Positions 1-9,303 of a stretch of 64,000 bases of DNA are shown here, piece after piece. The stretch is taken from positions 1 through 64,000 of the forward strand of contig JAAZGO010000028.1 of assembly GCA_012511175.1 (NCBI GenBank), written 5' to 3'. The notes beneath the pieces were generated by a model. The model saw nothing but the letters and a program-made list of their open reading frames with translations. It did no database searches and was not told where the DNA came from. Position 1 is the first letter of the stretch. Each line of letters opens with the position of its first letter. The DNA comes from Fastidiosipila sp. (GTDB lineage Bacteria; Bacillota; Clostridia; Saccharofermentanales; DTU023). The position numbers and the translations under genes were made by a program.

Positions 1-191
1 TACGACGGCCCCATGGACCAACAAACGGGGGACTCCGCTCTACCGTTTGCAAAAAGCAATCACCGATGGCGGCTTAGGGAGAGTCCATTGAATTCTCTTC
101 TGACCTACAACAACTTGACTCGGTCCCCCACAAATGGCTGCGGGAGAGTCCTTTCGCCTTGTGTTACAATGTTTACAAGGAGTTTTATGGC

Positions 192-434
192 ATGAATCTG
201 ATTAAAACAACCATTGTCAGACGCAGAATGAAGTATGGAGCACTCAGGAAAAATTCTGTTCACGAGTCGACTTCAGACGCCTACCTTTGCCCCCGCTGCC
301 ATAAACTGATCAGTTACGTTCCCGTTCATTCCATCAAGCGATGTGTCTATTGCAATCAGGAACTCGACTGGTCCCTGCCCTTTGTCCCGCCTCCTCCCGT
401 AATGGACGCAGATGCCACTGATCAGGATCTGTGA
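192..434 (+). CDS. small zinc-ribbon protein, function unknown
   Basis: An 80-residue protein with one CPRCH and one CVYCNQ pair, the C-x2-C/C-x2-C layout of a treble-clef or rubredoxin-like zinc ribbon. The N-terminus is basic (VRRRMKYG) and the C-terminus acidic. I chose the ATG at 192 because AAGGAG at 177-182 sits 9 bases upstream; a longer frame from 159 has no ribosome site. No enzyme motif is visible, so it may bind nucleic acid or a protein partner, which is inference. Its 3' end overlaps the convergent amidotransferase gene by 13 bases. Bases 1-191 hold no gene I can support. Confidence 0.6.
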   Translation: MNLIKTTIVRRRMKYGALRKNSVHESTSDAYLCPRCHKLISYVPVHSIKRCVYCNQELDWSLPFVPPPPVMDADATDQDL

Positions 435-1159
435 CCGGTCTCACATAGATTCACAAACAGTTTGAACAAGGCGGCCATCTCCGGCCGGGTTTCGGAGAGT
501 CCCTCGGGATGCCATTGGACGCCAAGGATGGTTGGCGCAAAACCCTCTGCTGACTCCACGGCCTCAATCACGCCGTCCGGACTGACCCCTGTCACCTTCA
601 GGCCTTTGGCCAAAACCTTGATGGCCTGGTGGTGAAAGGAGTTGACCTCTGCCTGATCGCCCAATACCCCATGAATGAGGGAATCGCTTGTAACCATGAC
701 GAGGTGCGTTGGAGTATGCCGGCTCTCTTCTTGATCATGCCGTATGGTGAGGTCGGACATGGCAGCCAGATGCTGGTGGAGTGAACCACCGAGGGCGACA
801 TTGATCAGCTGTATCCCCCGGCATATGCCAAACACGGGAATTTTTCGCTCCACCGCCAAGTTGAACAGAAGCAATTCGTACTTGTCACGCCTGGCAGATA
901 CAGATCTCACCTCCGGCAGCGGCTCTTCACCATAAAGCAGGGGGGAGATATCATCACCACCTGTCAGCACCAACCCGCAGCAACAGTCAATGATTGCTGC
1001 CAGTCCATCCGCCTCCTGCGTGACAGGAACCGGAACGGGAGCAGCTCCTGCCCTCAAGATTGACTCGATGTAAGCATTATTCACCCGGCTTTGGCCGGAT
1101 TCATCCGGAGTCTGCTCGCTGACCCCGTCTAAGCTGCACGATAAGGCGATCCGGATCAT
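422..1159 (-). CDS. gamma-glutamyl-gamma-aminobutyrate hydrolase-like class I amidotransferase (peptidase C26)
   Basis: The family hydrolyses gamma-glutamyl amide bonds, as PuuD does on gamma-Glu-GABA. The sequence shows the class I glutamine amidotransferase fold: LTGGDDISPLLYG near residues 66-78, the nucleophile elbow GICRGIQLINV (catalytic Cys near 112), NSFHHQAIK near 173, and the catalytic His and Glu in GVQWHPE near 218. Length (245 aa) is normal for the family. It is the last gene of the oligopeptide importer operon, 57 bases after the small membrane protein gene, with GGAG ahead of the ATG. This position suggests, by inference, that it acts on imported gamma-glutamyl peptides or amides. 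No ATP-using synthetase is adjacent, so PuuD itself is not proven. Confidence 0.88.
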   Translation of the reverse strand: MIRIALSCSLDGVSEQTPDESGQSRVNNAYIESILRAGAAPVPVPVTQEADGLAAIIDCCCGLVLTGGDDISPLLYGEEPLPEVRSVSARRDKYELLLFNLAVERKIPVFGICRGIQLINVALGGSLHQHLAAMSDLTIRHDQEESRHTPTHLVMVTSDSLIHGVLGDQAEVNSFHHQAIKVLAKGLKVTGVSPDGVIEAVESAEGFAPTILGVQWHPEGLSETRPEMAALFKLFVNLCETGHRS

Positions 1160-1216
1160 GGCACAACTCCGCTTCTCATATAAATAAGGACTGGCCCCTC
1201 TTTCATTTTAATGCAA

Positions 1217-1663
1217 CTAGGTTCCGATTAAACATGATAAGGCTGTCAACAACACACCGCAGAATAACTTACTCCACATACCAGCTCGTTCAAGTTGTAC
1301 TTGAGATGGGTTATCTCCGCCAGCCCCGGACTTGGAACCCGGGTCGTCGCCCAAAGCGCTGGGGTTCATTTGAAAGGCTGGTTTTTTTACCTTGTTCCCT
1401 CCCATTCCCATGCATGCGGGGGATACTTTTCCCGCCGATACCCGGGCACGTATCTGAGGGAAGCGAACCCCCCTTAGCCTGAGATAGTCAAACCAACTCA
1501 ACATGAGACATAGGGCACCTGAAAAACTGAGACCGTAATGGAAATGCAGCCGGTCACCGTAAAGCCCGCCGACAATCGCTGAAGACAGCAGGCAGAATGA
1601 CAGCATCTTGAAAGTCTTGCCGCATACCAGCCCTGTCGGCGTTCTGGCATATCCCTCTTTCAT
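1217..1663 (-). CDS. small membrane protein in oligopeptide importer operon
   Basis: A 148-residue protein of no family I recognise. Hydrophobic segments lie near residues 18-34 and 44-60, and a third forms the C-terminus ([19 protein letters not shown]). Between them is a basic then Gly/Ser/Asp-rich loop of about 55 residues. Its ATG overlaps the stop of the upstream ATPase gene as ATGA, so the two are probably translationally coupled. That coupling is the main reason to accept it as real. A role in the transporter, for instance as a regulator or extra membrane subunit, is only inferred from position. Confidence 0.6.
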   Translation of the reverse strand: MKEGYARTPTGLVCGKTFKMLSFCLLSSAIVGGLYGDRLHFHYGLSFSGALCLMLSWFDYLRLRGVRFPQIRARVSAGKVSPACMGMGGNKVKKPAFQMNPSALGDDPGSKSGAGGDNPSQVQLERAGMWSKLFCGVLLTALSCLIGT

Positions 1664-3660
1664 GAGATCATCAGCTCCTTTCGATAAATCTCGAGTTCAT
1701 GTTGATTGCCATAAACGAAATGACCGTTCACCAGCTCTTCCCATACAGGCTTGTCTTTTTGATAATTGTGAATGGCAGGGTTGTAGACAAGGAGTTCCTT
1801 GTCTTTTTCGAAATCTGGATCAGGGTAGGGCACTGCAGAGAGCAGGGACTTTGTGTAGGGGTGTAAAGGATGTCGGAATATCTCGTCGCAAGACGCCAGT
1901 TCAACAAGTTTGCCCTCGTAGATCACCGCGATTCGGTCTGAGAATAGCTTTACAACGCTTAGATCGTGCGCAATAAACAAATAGGTCAGATTTCTCTCTT
2001 TCTTTAGCTTATTCAGCAGATTCAACACTTGTGCCCTTATTGAAACATCAAGCGCAGAGATCGGTTCATCCGCTACAATAAACTCGGGATTCATGACAAG
2101 GCTTCGGGCGATCCCAATCCGCTGACGCTGACCGCCGGAAAACTCGTGAGGGAAACGGCTGACGAAATCTTTGTTTAGCCCAACCTCCTCCATAATCTGC
2201 TCCACTTTGCGAAGGCGGTCTGCTTCATCCAAATAAAGTTTATGGTTGTGAAGACCCTCTGAAATGATGTAATCAATTTTTGCCCGTTCATTGAGTGATG
2301 CCATCGGGTCCTGGAAAATCATCTGCATTTCCATTCTCAGATTCCGCATGCGCCTCCTGTCCAGCCTGCCTGTAATTGGACTGCCCTTGTACCGAATTTC
2401 TCCCTCCACGTTCTGATAGATTTTCATCAGGGCACGGCCAATGGTTGTTTTGCCCGAACCTGACTCGCCTACCAGTGACAGGGTCTCACCCTTATAAATA
2501 TCAAAACTCACATTATCCACCGCACGAAATTCCTTGTTGTTCAGCTTAAATTTGACTGTCAAGTTCTTCACCGACACAAGTATATCGCCGCTTGCACTGT
2601 CTGTTGCTCCTGGACTTTGGGTCGGTTCCTTGTGGTGCGTGGCAAGCGACTCACTGGCTGTGATTTGTTTCAGGTAGTCTTGCGCCATGGGGTGCATCAG
2701 CCAGGACTTGGCATAATGGGTTTCCGACAGTTTGTAGAGAGGGGGTTCCGCTTTGAAATCAATTAGCATAGCCTGCGGATTGCGCGGAGCAAAAGCGTCC
2801 CCTTCGATTTCTTTGTAGAGACTGGGGGGCGTGCCCCTGATGGAATACAGATCCCTTCCTTTCGTTCCCAGCTGCGGCAAGGATTTGAGCAGAGCCTTCG
2901 TATAGGGATGAAAAGGGTTCTTGAAAATATCATGGCAGTTACCGAACTCAATGATTTGGCCAGCGTACATCACACCTATCCGATCTGCAATTTTGGCAAC
3001 AACGCCCAGATCATGGGTGATGTAAACGACAGTCATCTTGAGTTCTTTTTGTAATGACTTGATGAGTTCGAGGATTTGAGCCTGCACGGTGACATCAAGC
3101 GCTGTCGTCGGTTCATCACAAATGAGAATCTCAGGTCTGCAGGCAATCGCGATCGCGATCACGACACGCTGGCGCATACCGCCCGAGAACTGCTGAGGGT
3201 ATTGTCCGTAACGGAGCTCGGCATCGTTGATACCGACACGCTTGAGCAGATCGATCGATTTTGCCTTTGCCTCTTCATGGGTTGCGTCAAGGTGCCATGT
3301 GAAAACTTCAGAAATTTGTTCACCGATCGTTCGCACCGGGTTGAGCGATGTCATCGGATCCTGAAAGATCATTGCGATTTTCTTCCCGCGCACTTTTAGC
3401 CACTGTGCCTCCGTTTCATACTCCGCCAGGTCCTCTCCATGAAAAAGCAGCTCACCTCCGGTAACCCTGCCATTTTTATCAGTCATCCCGATGAAGGATT
3501 TTGTAAACACGGTCTTCCCAGACCCCGATTCGCCGACGATTGCAAAAGTCTCGCCTTCAAACAAATCCAAGGATGCCTTACGGATTGCTTTTAGGTGCTT
3601 GCCTCTCAAATTGAAGTCGATTTCGACATTTCTGGCAGAAAAGATGATCTTATTCTCCAT
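1660..3660 (-). CDS. fused OppD-OppF oligopeptide ABC transporter ATPase
   Basis: Both ATPase subunits of a dipeptide/oligopeptide importer on one 666-residue chain. The first domain has Walker A GESGSGKT at residues 43-50, signature [12 protein letters not shown] and Walker [15 protein letters not shown]. An Opp-type C-terminal extension follows ([15 protein letters not shown]). After a Thr/Ser-rich linker the second domain repeats the set near residues 395-560: [28 protein letters not shown] and [14 protein letters not shown]. Separate OppD and OppF genes are the usual arrangement, so this is a fusion; the second Opp system at 49900-52128 keeps them apart. It lies 15 bases after the oppC gene. 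Confidence 0.93.
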   Translation of the reverse strand: MENKIIFSARNVEIDFNLRGKHLKAIRKASLDLFEGETFAIVGESGSGKTVFTKSFIGMTDKNGRVTGGELLFHGEDLAEYETEAQWLKVRGKKIAMIFQDPMTSLNPVRTIGEQISEVFTWHLDATHEEAKAKSIDLLKRVGINDAELRYGQYPQQFSGGMRQRVVIAIAIACRPEILICDEPTTALDVTVQAQILELIKSLQKELKMTVVYITHDLGVVAKIADRIGVMYAGQIIEFGNCHDIFKNPFHPYTKALLKSLPQLGTKGRDLYSIRGTPPSLYKEIEGDAFAPRNPQAMLIDFKAEPPLYKLSETHYAKSWLMHPMAQDYLKQITASESLATHHKEPTQSPGATDSASGDILVSVKNLTVKFKLNNKEFRAVDNVSFDIYKGETLSLVGESGSGKTTIGRALMKIYQNVEGEIRYKGSPITGRLDRRRMRNLRMEMQMIFQDPMASLNERAKIDYIISEGLHNHKLYLDEADRLRKVEQIMEEVGLNKDFVSRFPHEFSGGQRQRIGIARSLVMNPEFIVADEPISALDVSIRAQVLNLLNKLKKERNLTYLFIAHDLSVVKLFSDRIAVIYEGKLVELASCDEIFRHPLHPYTKSLLSAVPYPDPDFEKDKELLVYNPAIHNYQKDKPVWEELVNGHFVYGNQHELEIYRKELMIS

Positions 3661-3675
3661 AAGGGCGGCTTCCTT

Positions 3676-4626
3676 CTAAATGTGGTTCTTGGGATCCGAT
3701 GCATCGGCAAATTTGTTGCCGATTATATAAAACGAGATCGTGACCATACACAGAATGATTGTGGGAAGAAGCATCTGGTAAGGGTGCATGGTAAATGAGC
3801 TTCTCCCATGGTTGACGATATTCCCCAAAGTAATCGCGTCTACCGGCATTCCAACTCCGATAAAACTCAAAAACACTTCTGAACTGATCGAGTAGGGAAC
3901 ACACAAGGCCGTTTCCATGATGATCAGGCTGATAATGTGTGGAATGATGTTTTTCGTCGCAATTCTTCGTACCGGTGTGCCAAGACATTTGGACGCGATA
4001 TTGTACTCATTGTCCCGTATGGAAAGGATTCGATTCCTGAAAAAACGCGCTTCCACAATCCAGCCGCGGGACGCCATCGAAATAAAAAGCGTTAGATAAC
4101 TGGTGCCCATGATATAGGCCAGCAAAACCAGATAGACGGTAGAAGGAACATTGGTAATCACGTTGTAGACCTCCACCATGACGACATCCGCCTTTTTGCT
4201 GTATCCCCATAAGGCACCCATGATCGCACCCAAGCCGATGTCCGAGCAGGCAATAACGAAGGCCAGCAGGAATGAATTGCGCGTCCCATACCACGCCCTC
4301 GCCCATATATCGCGCCCGATTGTATCTGTGCCGAACCAGTGATCAGCTGAGGGGCGAAGATTCCACTCCGCAGTGTTGGTTGTCAGTGCCCTGGGGTCCG
4401 TTTTGGACAAGATGGGATAGATGAAACTCATTAGGATGATTGCGATTACGATGACGACCATGACCCGGACCACCATACTTTTGAAGAATGTGCGGATGGT
4501 GCTTCGCCAATAGGAGTAATTGGTGTAACCAATGTCCTCACTGCCAATATCATCAAATACGGCCGCCCGGAACATATCCCGGGTGAATCGAAGCTCCGCT
4601 GACTTGCCTGACTCTTCCGCACTCAT
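3676..4626 (-). CDS. oligopeptide ABC transporter permease, OppC type
   Basis: Inner-membrane permease subunit of the peptide importer. An N-terminal cytosolic stretch of about 55 residues precedes the first membrane helix (MVVRVMVVIVIAIILMSF). The OppC hallmark HWFGTDTIGRDIWARAWYG is near residues 95-113, and five more helices follow. The EAA-type loop that docks on the ATPase reads EYNIASKCLGTPVRRIATKNIIPH in the C-terminal half. Length (316 aa) is normal. It starts 4 bases after the oppB stop and is read with the flanking genes. Confidence 0.93.
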   Translation of the reverse strand: MSAEESGKSAELRFTRDMFRAAVFDDIGSEDIGYTNYSYWRSTIRTFFKSMVVRVMVVIVIAIILMSFIYPILSKTDPRALTTNTAEWNLRPSADHWFGTDTIGRDIWARAWYGTRNSFLLAFVIACSDIGLGAIMGALWGYSKKADVVMVEVYNVITNVPSTVYLVLLAYIMGTSYLTLFISMASRGWIVEARFFRNRILSIRDNEYNIASKCLGTPVRRIATKNIIPHIISLIIMETALCVPYSISSEVFLSFIGVGMPVDAITLGNIVNHGRSSFTMHPYQMLLPTIILCMVTISFYIIGNKFADASDPKNHI

Positions 4627-4629
4627 CGC

Positions 4630-5571
4630 CTACACCTCGTCGTCTGTCAGTTTTATTCTGGGATCAATGAAAGCGACCAGCAAGTCGCCCAAAAATGCCC
4701 CAAGAACGGAAAGTACCGCGTACATCAGAACAATAATCTGTACCAGATTGTTGTCTTGTCTTTGGATTGCCTTGGTCAACAATCCCCCCGTGCCTGGAAT
4801 GGCGTAAAGACTTTCGATCACAAGTGATCCTGAAATGATGAAGAGGATGTCGGACGGAAGATAAATGACAATCGGTATGATTGCATTTCGGAAAATATGT
4901 TTCCTCAAAATTTCTTTTTCACTTAATCCTTTAACCTGCGCAAATTTGACATAGTCCTTATTTTCCTCATCGACCATGAACCTTCTTAGCCAAATGGCGT
5001 ACCAGGCGATACTGCCAAGTGACAGGCATATTGTTGGCAAGATCCAGGAGGCGGGCCGATCGCGATAATACACCAGCGGAAGATTCAAGAAACGTGATAC
5101 CCAAACCTGAATGAAGAATAAATAGATCAGGCTGGGGATGGCTCTGACAACCAGCACATAGGTTGTCCCGATGCCCTCCCCTAACCTATCCTTATGCTTT
5201 ACCATCCACATGCCAAGCAGCAGTCCAAGCACCATGCCCAAAACCAGGCTGGCGAATCCGAAGGCAGCCGTCACGGGTATTTTCTCTGCAAGGATTGTCT
5301 TAATCGGTACTTTCGGGTAGATGGTTAGACTCCGGCCCAGATCGCCTTGGAACAGCTTCTTAACAAATCGCCACAACTGAACATAGGAAGGGTCGAGAAG
5401 GCCCTGATTGCGCAAATAGGTCATTCTTGTCGCAGGATCGGACTCTTTCAACATCTCTGTCGTAAAGTAGCCATTCATGGGCATGAAGCGAAGCAGCATG
5501 AAGACAACAACAAAGACGATTATTATGGTTACGACTGAACGCAAAATCCTTTTAAAGATATACTTCGTCAT
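4630..5571 (-). CDS. oligopeptide ABC transporter permease, OppB type
   Basis: Inner-membrane permease pairing with the OppC-type subunit. It opens with MTKYIFKRILRSVVTIIIV, a typical OppB first helix, and has the long external loop followed by five helices. The EAA loop is near residues 200-225 (KFAQVKGLSEKEILRKHIFRN), and the family end motif IDPRIKL is present. I placed the start at 5571, where GGAAGG precedes the ATG. A frame opening at 5634 would run through the perfect hairpin at 5595-5630 and add 21 residues no OppB has. Confidence 0.92.
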   Translation of the reverse strand: MTKYIFKRILRSVVTIIIVFVVVFMLLRFMPMNGYFTTEMLKESDPATRMTYLRNQGLLDPSYVQLWRFVKKLFQGDLGRSLTIYPKVPIKTILAEKIPVTAAFGFASLVLGMVLGLLLGMWMVKHKDRLGEGIGTTYVLVVRAIPSLIYLFFIQVWVSRFLNLPLVYYRDRPASWILPTICLSLGSIAWYAIWLRRFMVDEENKDYVKFAQVKGLSEKEILRKHIFRNAIIPIVIYLPSDILFIISGSLVIESLYAIPGTGGLLTKAIQRQDNNLVQIIVLMYAVLSVLGAFLGDLLVAFIDPRIKLTDDEV

Positions 5572-5594
5572 AAAATCAGCACCTTCCACGATAT

Positions 5595-5630
5595 GAAAGA
5601 ATTGCCCGTAACGGTCCGGGCAATTCTTTC
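5595..5630 (-). terminator. hairpin between peptide-binding protein and oppB
   Basis: A perfect 14-bp inverted repeat (arms 5595-5608 and 5617-5630, 8-base loop) between the binding-protein stop and the oppB start. In the reading direction only short T runs follow, so it is likely a leaky terminator or an mRNA stabiliser for the upstream gene. That would give more binding protein than membrane subunits. Confidence 0.6.
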
Positions 5631-5654
5631 TCAACAGGGTGTCTGGAAATCGGC

Positions 5655-7571
5655 TTATTCCCCCGCCAACGCAGCAGCCTTCTTCACTTCGTAGTCGGCC
5701 TTGATTTCTGCAATCGTTTTTGCTGGCAGCACTTGGTCAATCACTTGCATCCCTTTATATCGTGTATTTCCAAACAGGGTCAAGGGTTCTGTGTAGGGTA
5801 TGCTGCGGGTCATATAATAGCCTCTAAGGCTTGAAATCATGGGAATGACATAGGCGCCCTGGATCAGGAAAGCTTCTGCTTCGGCAAAGTACCCGTAACG
5901 TTCGCTCAAGTCGGAGGTATCGAGCGCCTTTTCAATCAGCTCATCAAAAGAAGGAACCTCGTAAAGGCCGACATTCTCAGCGCCGTCGGTTGTCATTCTG
6001 GCAAGAATACAGGAGGGATCCGAATAGGTCACGCTCAGGGAATCATAGTAGACATCATAATTGAGCGGATCCGCGACCGTGCTGTAGAAGCTGCTGGTCG
6101 CAAAGGCCAGTTGGATATCAATGTAATCAGAACCAATCGCTTCCTCGATCATTTTCTCCAGTAGTTGTGCCATGATGATTTCATCTTCATCATCAGTGCC
6201 TACGTAAAGTACCGTCACCGGAAGTTTGCCGTCAACTTTGTAGGAGGCGACCGGAAGCATATCAACTGTCGTCGCTTCAACCCCGAGGATATTCCCTTCC
6301 GAATCACACAGCTCCGCCACCGCTTTTTCCATGTATTCCCTTGCCAGGCTTTTGTTGAAGTAATCTGTTGCCTTGATGGCTGCCAGGGGTTCATAATCGG
6401 TGTAGTCTTTCCCTTTGTCATCGTAGATGATTTCTTCCGCGCATATGGTATTTCTCACCAGTCTTTTGGGCGTAACTGAGTCCCGCAGATAGGCAATCGA
6501 TTCGCGATCAATTGCATGTTGCAGGGCGCGGCGGAAATTCTCATTATGGATGAAGGTCTTGAATTCTGGGTTGGCCGATTCAAAATCCAGCCAAAGATAA
6601 TTGGTGCTGCTGCTGTGTTCTGTCGGTGCCAGTGACTCTGCCCATTCCGTGCCCTGCAACGAAGCATACTCCTCTGATTCCACAACGCACTCATCAATTT
6701 CATTGCGCTTGAACATCTCCAGAGCCGTTGTTCCATCAGGCATTTTCTGATACTCAATCGTCTTGATGGTCACGCTTTCGGCGTCCCAGTAATGCGGATT
6801 CTTGGTCAAGGTGATTTTTTTATCACGCTCGTATTCTGATATGTAATAAGCGCCACAGAATAACAGGTGTTCATGGTCAATCCCGAAATCCTCTCCCAGG
6901 TCAATTGCATAGGAATATTCAACCGGAAGCAAGAGCATGCTGCTTTCGATCAGGGACATGAAATAGGGCGCACCGGTATTAAGTGTGTACTGAACCGTAA
7001 GTTCATCCAAAGCCTTGACGCCCACCCTTTCATCAAAGGCTGCAACGACTTCACTTCGCACAAGATCTGTTTCTTCATCAGGATCGTCGATATCATCAAG
7101 ATCCCAGTAATAATCGGCCAAGCCAGAAATGAGGGAGCGGATGACGCGCATTCCATAGGCATCATTCTGCGGATCGCCGATGTAACGTATCGCATCAACA
7201 AAATCATCAGCTGTCACGGTGAATCCCGTATCCTCTCCTTTGCTGTTAACCCATTTAATATCTTTACGAAGATGGAAGGTCCACACTGTACGGTCGTCGT
7301 TCACCTCCCAGGATTCGGCTAGAGACGGCTTGTACACGCCGTATTGATCCGGCTCGATCAAACCGTCAATGCAGTTGGCCATCAACCCCCGAACACCTGC
7401 GTATACCGTTGAATAATAGTTGAGTGACGGGTAATCGGACGAAAAGTATGTCCGATAGGTATCTTTGTAAACAAAATCGCTGACACCTGGTAATGTCGGC
7501 TTTTTCTGGCAGCCAGCACATAAGCCCAACAGCACGGCCAGTACAAGCAATACAGTGAATGTACGTTTCAT
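5655..7571 (-). CDS. oligopeptide-binding lipoprotein (SBP family 5)
   Basis: Extracytoplasmic substrate receptor of the peptide importer. The N-terminus MKRTFTVLLVLAVLLGLCAG is followed by Cys21, a standard lipobox, so the mature protein is lipid-anchored. Family 5 features follow: SLAESWEVNDDRTVWTFHLR near residues 104-123 and GAYYISEYERDKKITLTKNP near 243. Length is 638 residues, somewhat long for an OppA/DppA-type protein, and includes an acidic insert (YYWDLDDIDDPDEETD). It is the first gene of the operon, with a promoter-like site at 7638-7666. The substrate cannot be read from the sequence. Confidence 0.92.
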   Translation of the reverse strand: MKRTFTVLLVLAVLLGLCAGCQKKPTLPGVSDFVYKDTYRTYFSSDYPSLNYYSTVYAGVRGLMANCIDGLIEPDQYGVYKPSLAESWEVNDDRTVWTFHLRKDIKWVNSKGEDTGFTVTADDFVDAIRYIGDPQNDAYGMRVIRSLISGLADYYWDLDDIDDPDEETDLVRSEVVAAFDERVGVKALDELTVQYTLNTGAPYFMSLIESSMLLLPVEYSYAIDLGEDFGIDHEHLLFCGAYYISEYERDKKITLTKNPHYWDAESVTIKTIEYQKMPDGTTALEMFKRNEIDECVVESEEYASLQGTEWAESLAPTEHSSSTNYLWLDFESANPEFKTFIHNENFRRALQHAIDRESIAYLRDSVTPKRLVRNTICAEEIIYDDKGKDYTDYEPLAAIKATDYFNKSLAREYMEKAVAELCDSEGNILGVEATTVDMLPVASYKVDGKLPVTVLYVGTDDEDEIIMAQLLEKMIEEAIGSDYIDIQLAFATSSFYSTVADPLNYDVYYDSLSVTYSDPSCILARMTTDGAENVGLYEVPSFDELIEKALDTSDLSERYGYFAEAEAFLIQGAYVIPMISSLRGYYMTRSIPYTEPLTLFGNTRYKGMQVIDQVLPAKTIAEIKADYEVKKAAALAGE

Positions 7572-7637
7572 TGCAATACCCCCTTATTCCTTTGTGGATA
7601 AACTTGCGAAGACGACTAAAGAGCCTATTCCATTTAT

Positions 7638-7666
7638 AAATTAGCATCGATGAAGGCTCCGCTCAA
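7638..7666 (-). promoter_or_regulatory. putative promoter of first peptide importer operon
   Basis: TTGAGC at 7661-7666, a 17-base spacer, then an extended -10 TGC-TAATTT at 7638-7646. It lies 67 bases before the binding-protein start. A closely similar block precedes the second peptide importer at 56948. Confidence 0.45.
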
Positions 7667-7794
7667 TGGATTTTGGGCATTCTTAACAGTATTTTAACGA
7701 AGAAATGATACATTATCTTGCAGATCAACTCACTCGTACGCCATAGCCAGCCGGGATGATATGATGAACCCGAGTTGCTGATGAGGTGTACCGG

Positions 7795-9303
7795 ATGGCT
7801 ACAAGAAAAGAAAGACATGCTGCCTGTATCAAGCAGATTTTGATCACAATCCCTGCAGCTGCCGCCTTGTTTTCTGCTTCATATTTTCTGACACACGCGT
7901 ATACCACCGGCTTTTTGGGCATGTTCTTCATTGTCTTCATCAACACGTCCAGGCTGCCTGCACTCGAATGCCGTCTCCTGATCGCCTTCTTAACGTCTTT
8001 GACATGCTCCATCCTGTCGATCTTGCTTGGCATGCCAATCACCGCCTGCAACATTCTGAACTTGCTTTTCACCATAGGCCTTACTTGTGCCGCAACACAT
8101 TATGCCTATGGTCTCTTTCGAAAACTGAAGGAGCAAAGTTTACACTCGCTCCAACAACTAAGTGCAACGGAACTTGTAACCAGTGTGAACAACCGGCTGT
8201 TAACCGAACGTGGACTTGAAAAGCTCCAGCAGCTCACGCTTTCCTGCGTTTTCGAGGTGAGCGGCTGTCATTCGGTACTCTACACTCCGGACAGCCTGGG
8301 CTTATCCATGAAATGCAAGTACCCCTCCGGGTTGATCCTTTATCCAACTGAACTCGGAGCCGCGGAAACCGCATGGAAACTTGGAGCGCCAGTCGGATAC
8401 GGTACGGACCACTGCCCCAATACCTCTTTTCGCCATATACCTCTGCTTGCCAACGGCGAAGTAATCGCCGTGGTGAGCATCTTGTTTGATCCAAAAACCC
8501 GGAAAAATGACAAACTAATTGGAATCCTTGACCAGATTATGGTGAGGGCGGCCGTTGCCATGGAACGCCAGAAGCTGGCGGATGAACAGCAGAAAATTTA
8601 TATGGAAAAAGAAGCTGAGCGCATCCGGAGCGATTTCTTGAGGGCGATATCGCACGACTTCCGCACACCACTGACAGGGATTATTGGGGCTTGTTCCGCT
8701 TTGACCTGTGATGAAACCCGTCTTGATGAGGATGAAAAAAAATCCATGGCAGAGGATATCCAGGAAGAAGCTTCCTGGCTTCTAAGAATGGTCGAAAATC
8801 TGCTATCCGCAACTCGTGTTGGGACGGAAGGGCCTAAACTCACGAAGTCACTCGAACCGGTCGAAGAAATTGTTTCAGAGGCGTTAAACCGTTCGTTCAG
8901 GCGATTCCCGCAAGTCAGGATTCATACCGACCTGCCTCAAGAATTTGTCATGGTGTCCGTTGATTCCACCCTCATTGTGCAGGTGCTCATGAACCTCATC
9001 GAAAACGCAGTCAAATACAGCGGCGGACAAAAACGCATCGATATTTCCGTCAGACAGGAGGGAGGACAAGTCACGTTCGCAGTACGTGATTACGGGAAGG
9101 GGTTGCTGCCAGAAGACCTGAATCATCTTTTTCAGCCAGCGACACGGAAAAGGGGCGATTTTGGGCACGGACTCGGACTTGGCCTCTCAATCTGCAAGAG
9201 CATCGTCAGTGCACACGGCGGCACCATTGAGGGGAGCAATAATGACTCGGGCGGTGCCACCTTTTCGTTCACGCTTCCCAATGAGGAAACACATGAGTAT
9301 TAA
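7795..9303 (+). CDS. KdpD-like sensor histidine kinase
   Basis: Membrane sensor kinase of a two-component pair. N-terminal membrane helices lie roughly at residues 13-110. A GAF-like cytosolic domain follows (about 125-260), then HisKA with the KdpD-style H-box AISHDFRTPLTGIIG (His287 from this start) and a HATPase domain with N-box LIENAVKYSGG and G-boxes DYGKGL and GLGLGLSICKSIV. The large N-terminal KdpD and Usp domains of true KdpD are missing, so the signal it reads is unknown. I chose ATG 7795 because GATGAGG ends 8 bases before it; a GTG at 7786 lies inside that site. The response regulator gene overlaps its end. Confidence 0.9.
   Translation: MATRKERHAACIKQILITIPAAAALFSASYFLTHAYTTGFLGMFFIVFINTSRLPALECRLLIAFLTSLTCSILSILLGMPITACNILNLLFTIGLTCAATHYAYGLFRKLKEQSLHSLQQLSATELVTSVNNRLLTERGLEKLQQLTLSCVFEVSGCHSVLYTPDSLGLSMKCKYPSGLILYPTELGAAETAWKLGAPVGYGTDHCPNTSFRHIPLLANGEVIAVVSILFDPKTRKNDKLIGILDQIMVRAAVAMERQKLADEQQKIYMEKEAERIRSDFLRAISHDFRTPLTGIIGACSALTCDETRLDEDEKKSMAEDIQEEASWLLRMVENLLSATRVGTEGPKLTKSLEPVEEIVSEALNRSFRRFPQVRIHTDLPQEFVMVSVDSTLIVQVLMNLIENAVKYSGGQKRIDISVRQEGGQVTFAVRDYGKGLLPEDLNHLFQPATRKRGDFGHGLGLGLSICKSIVSAHGGTIEGSNNDSGGATFSFTLPNEETHEY

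Noticed and set aside
22-49. Inverted repeat CAAACGG/CCGTTTG near the left edge
   Set aside because: Seven-bp stem with a 14-base loop and no T run on either strand; too weak to call a terminator.
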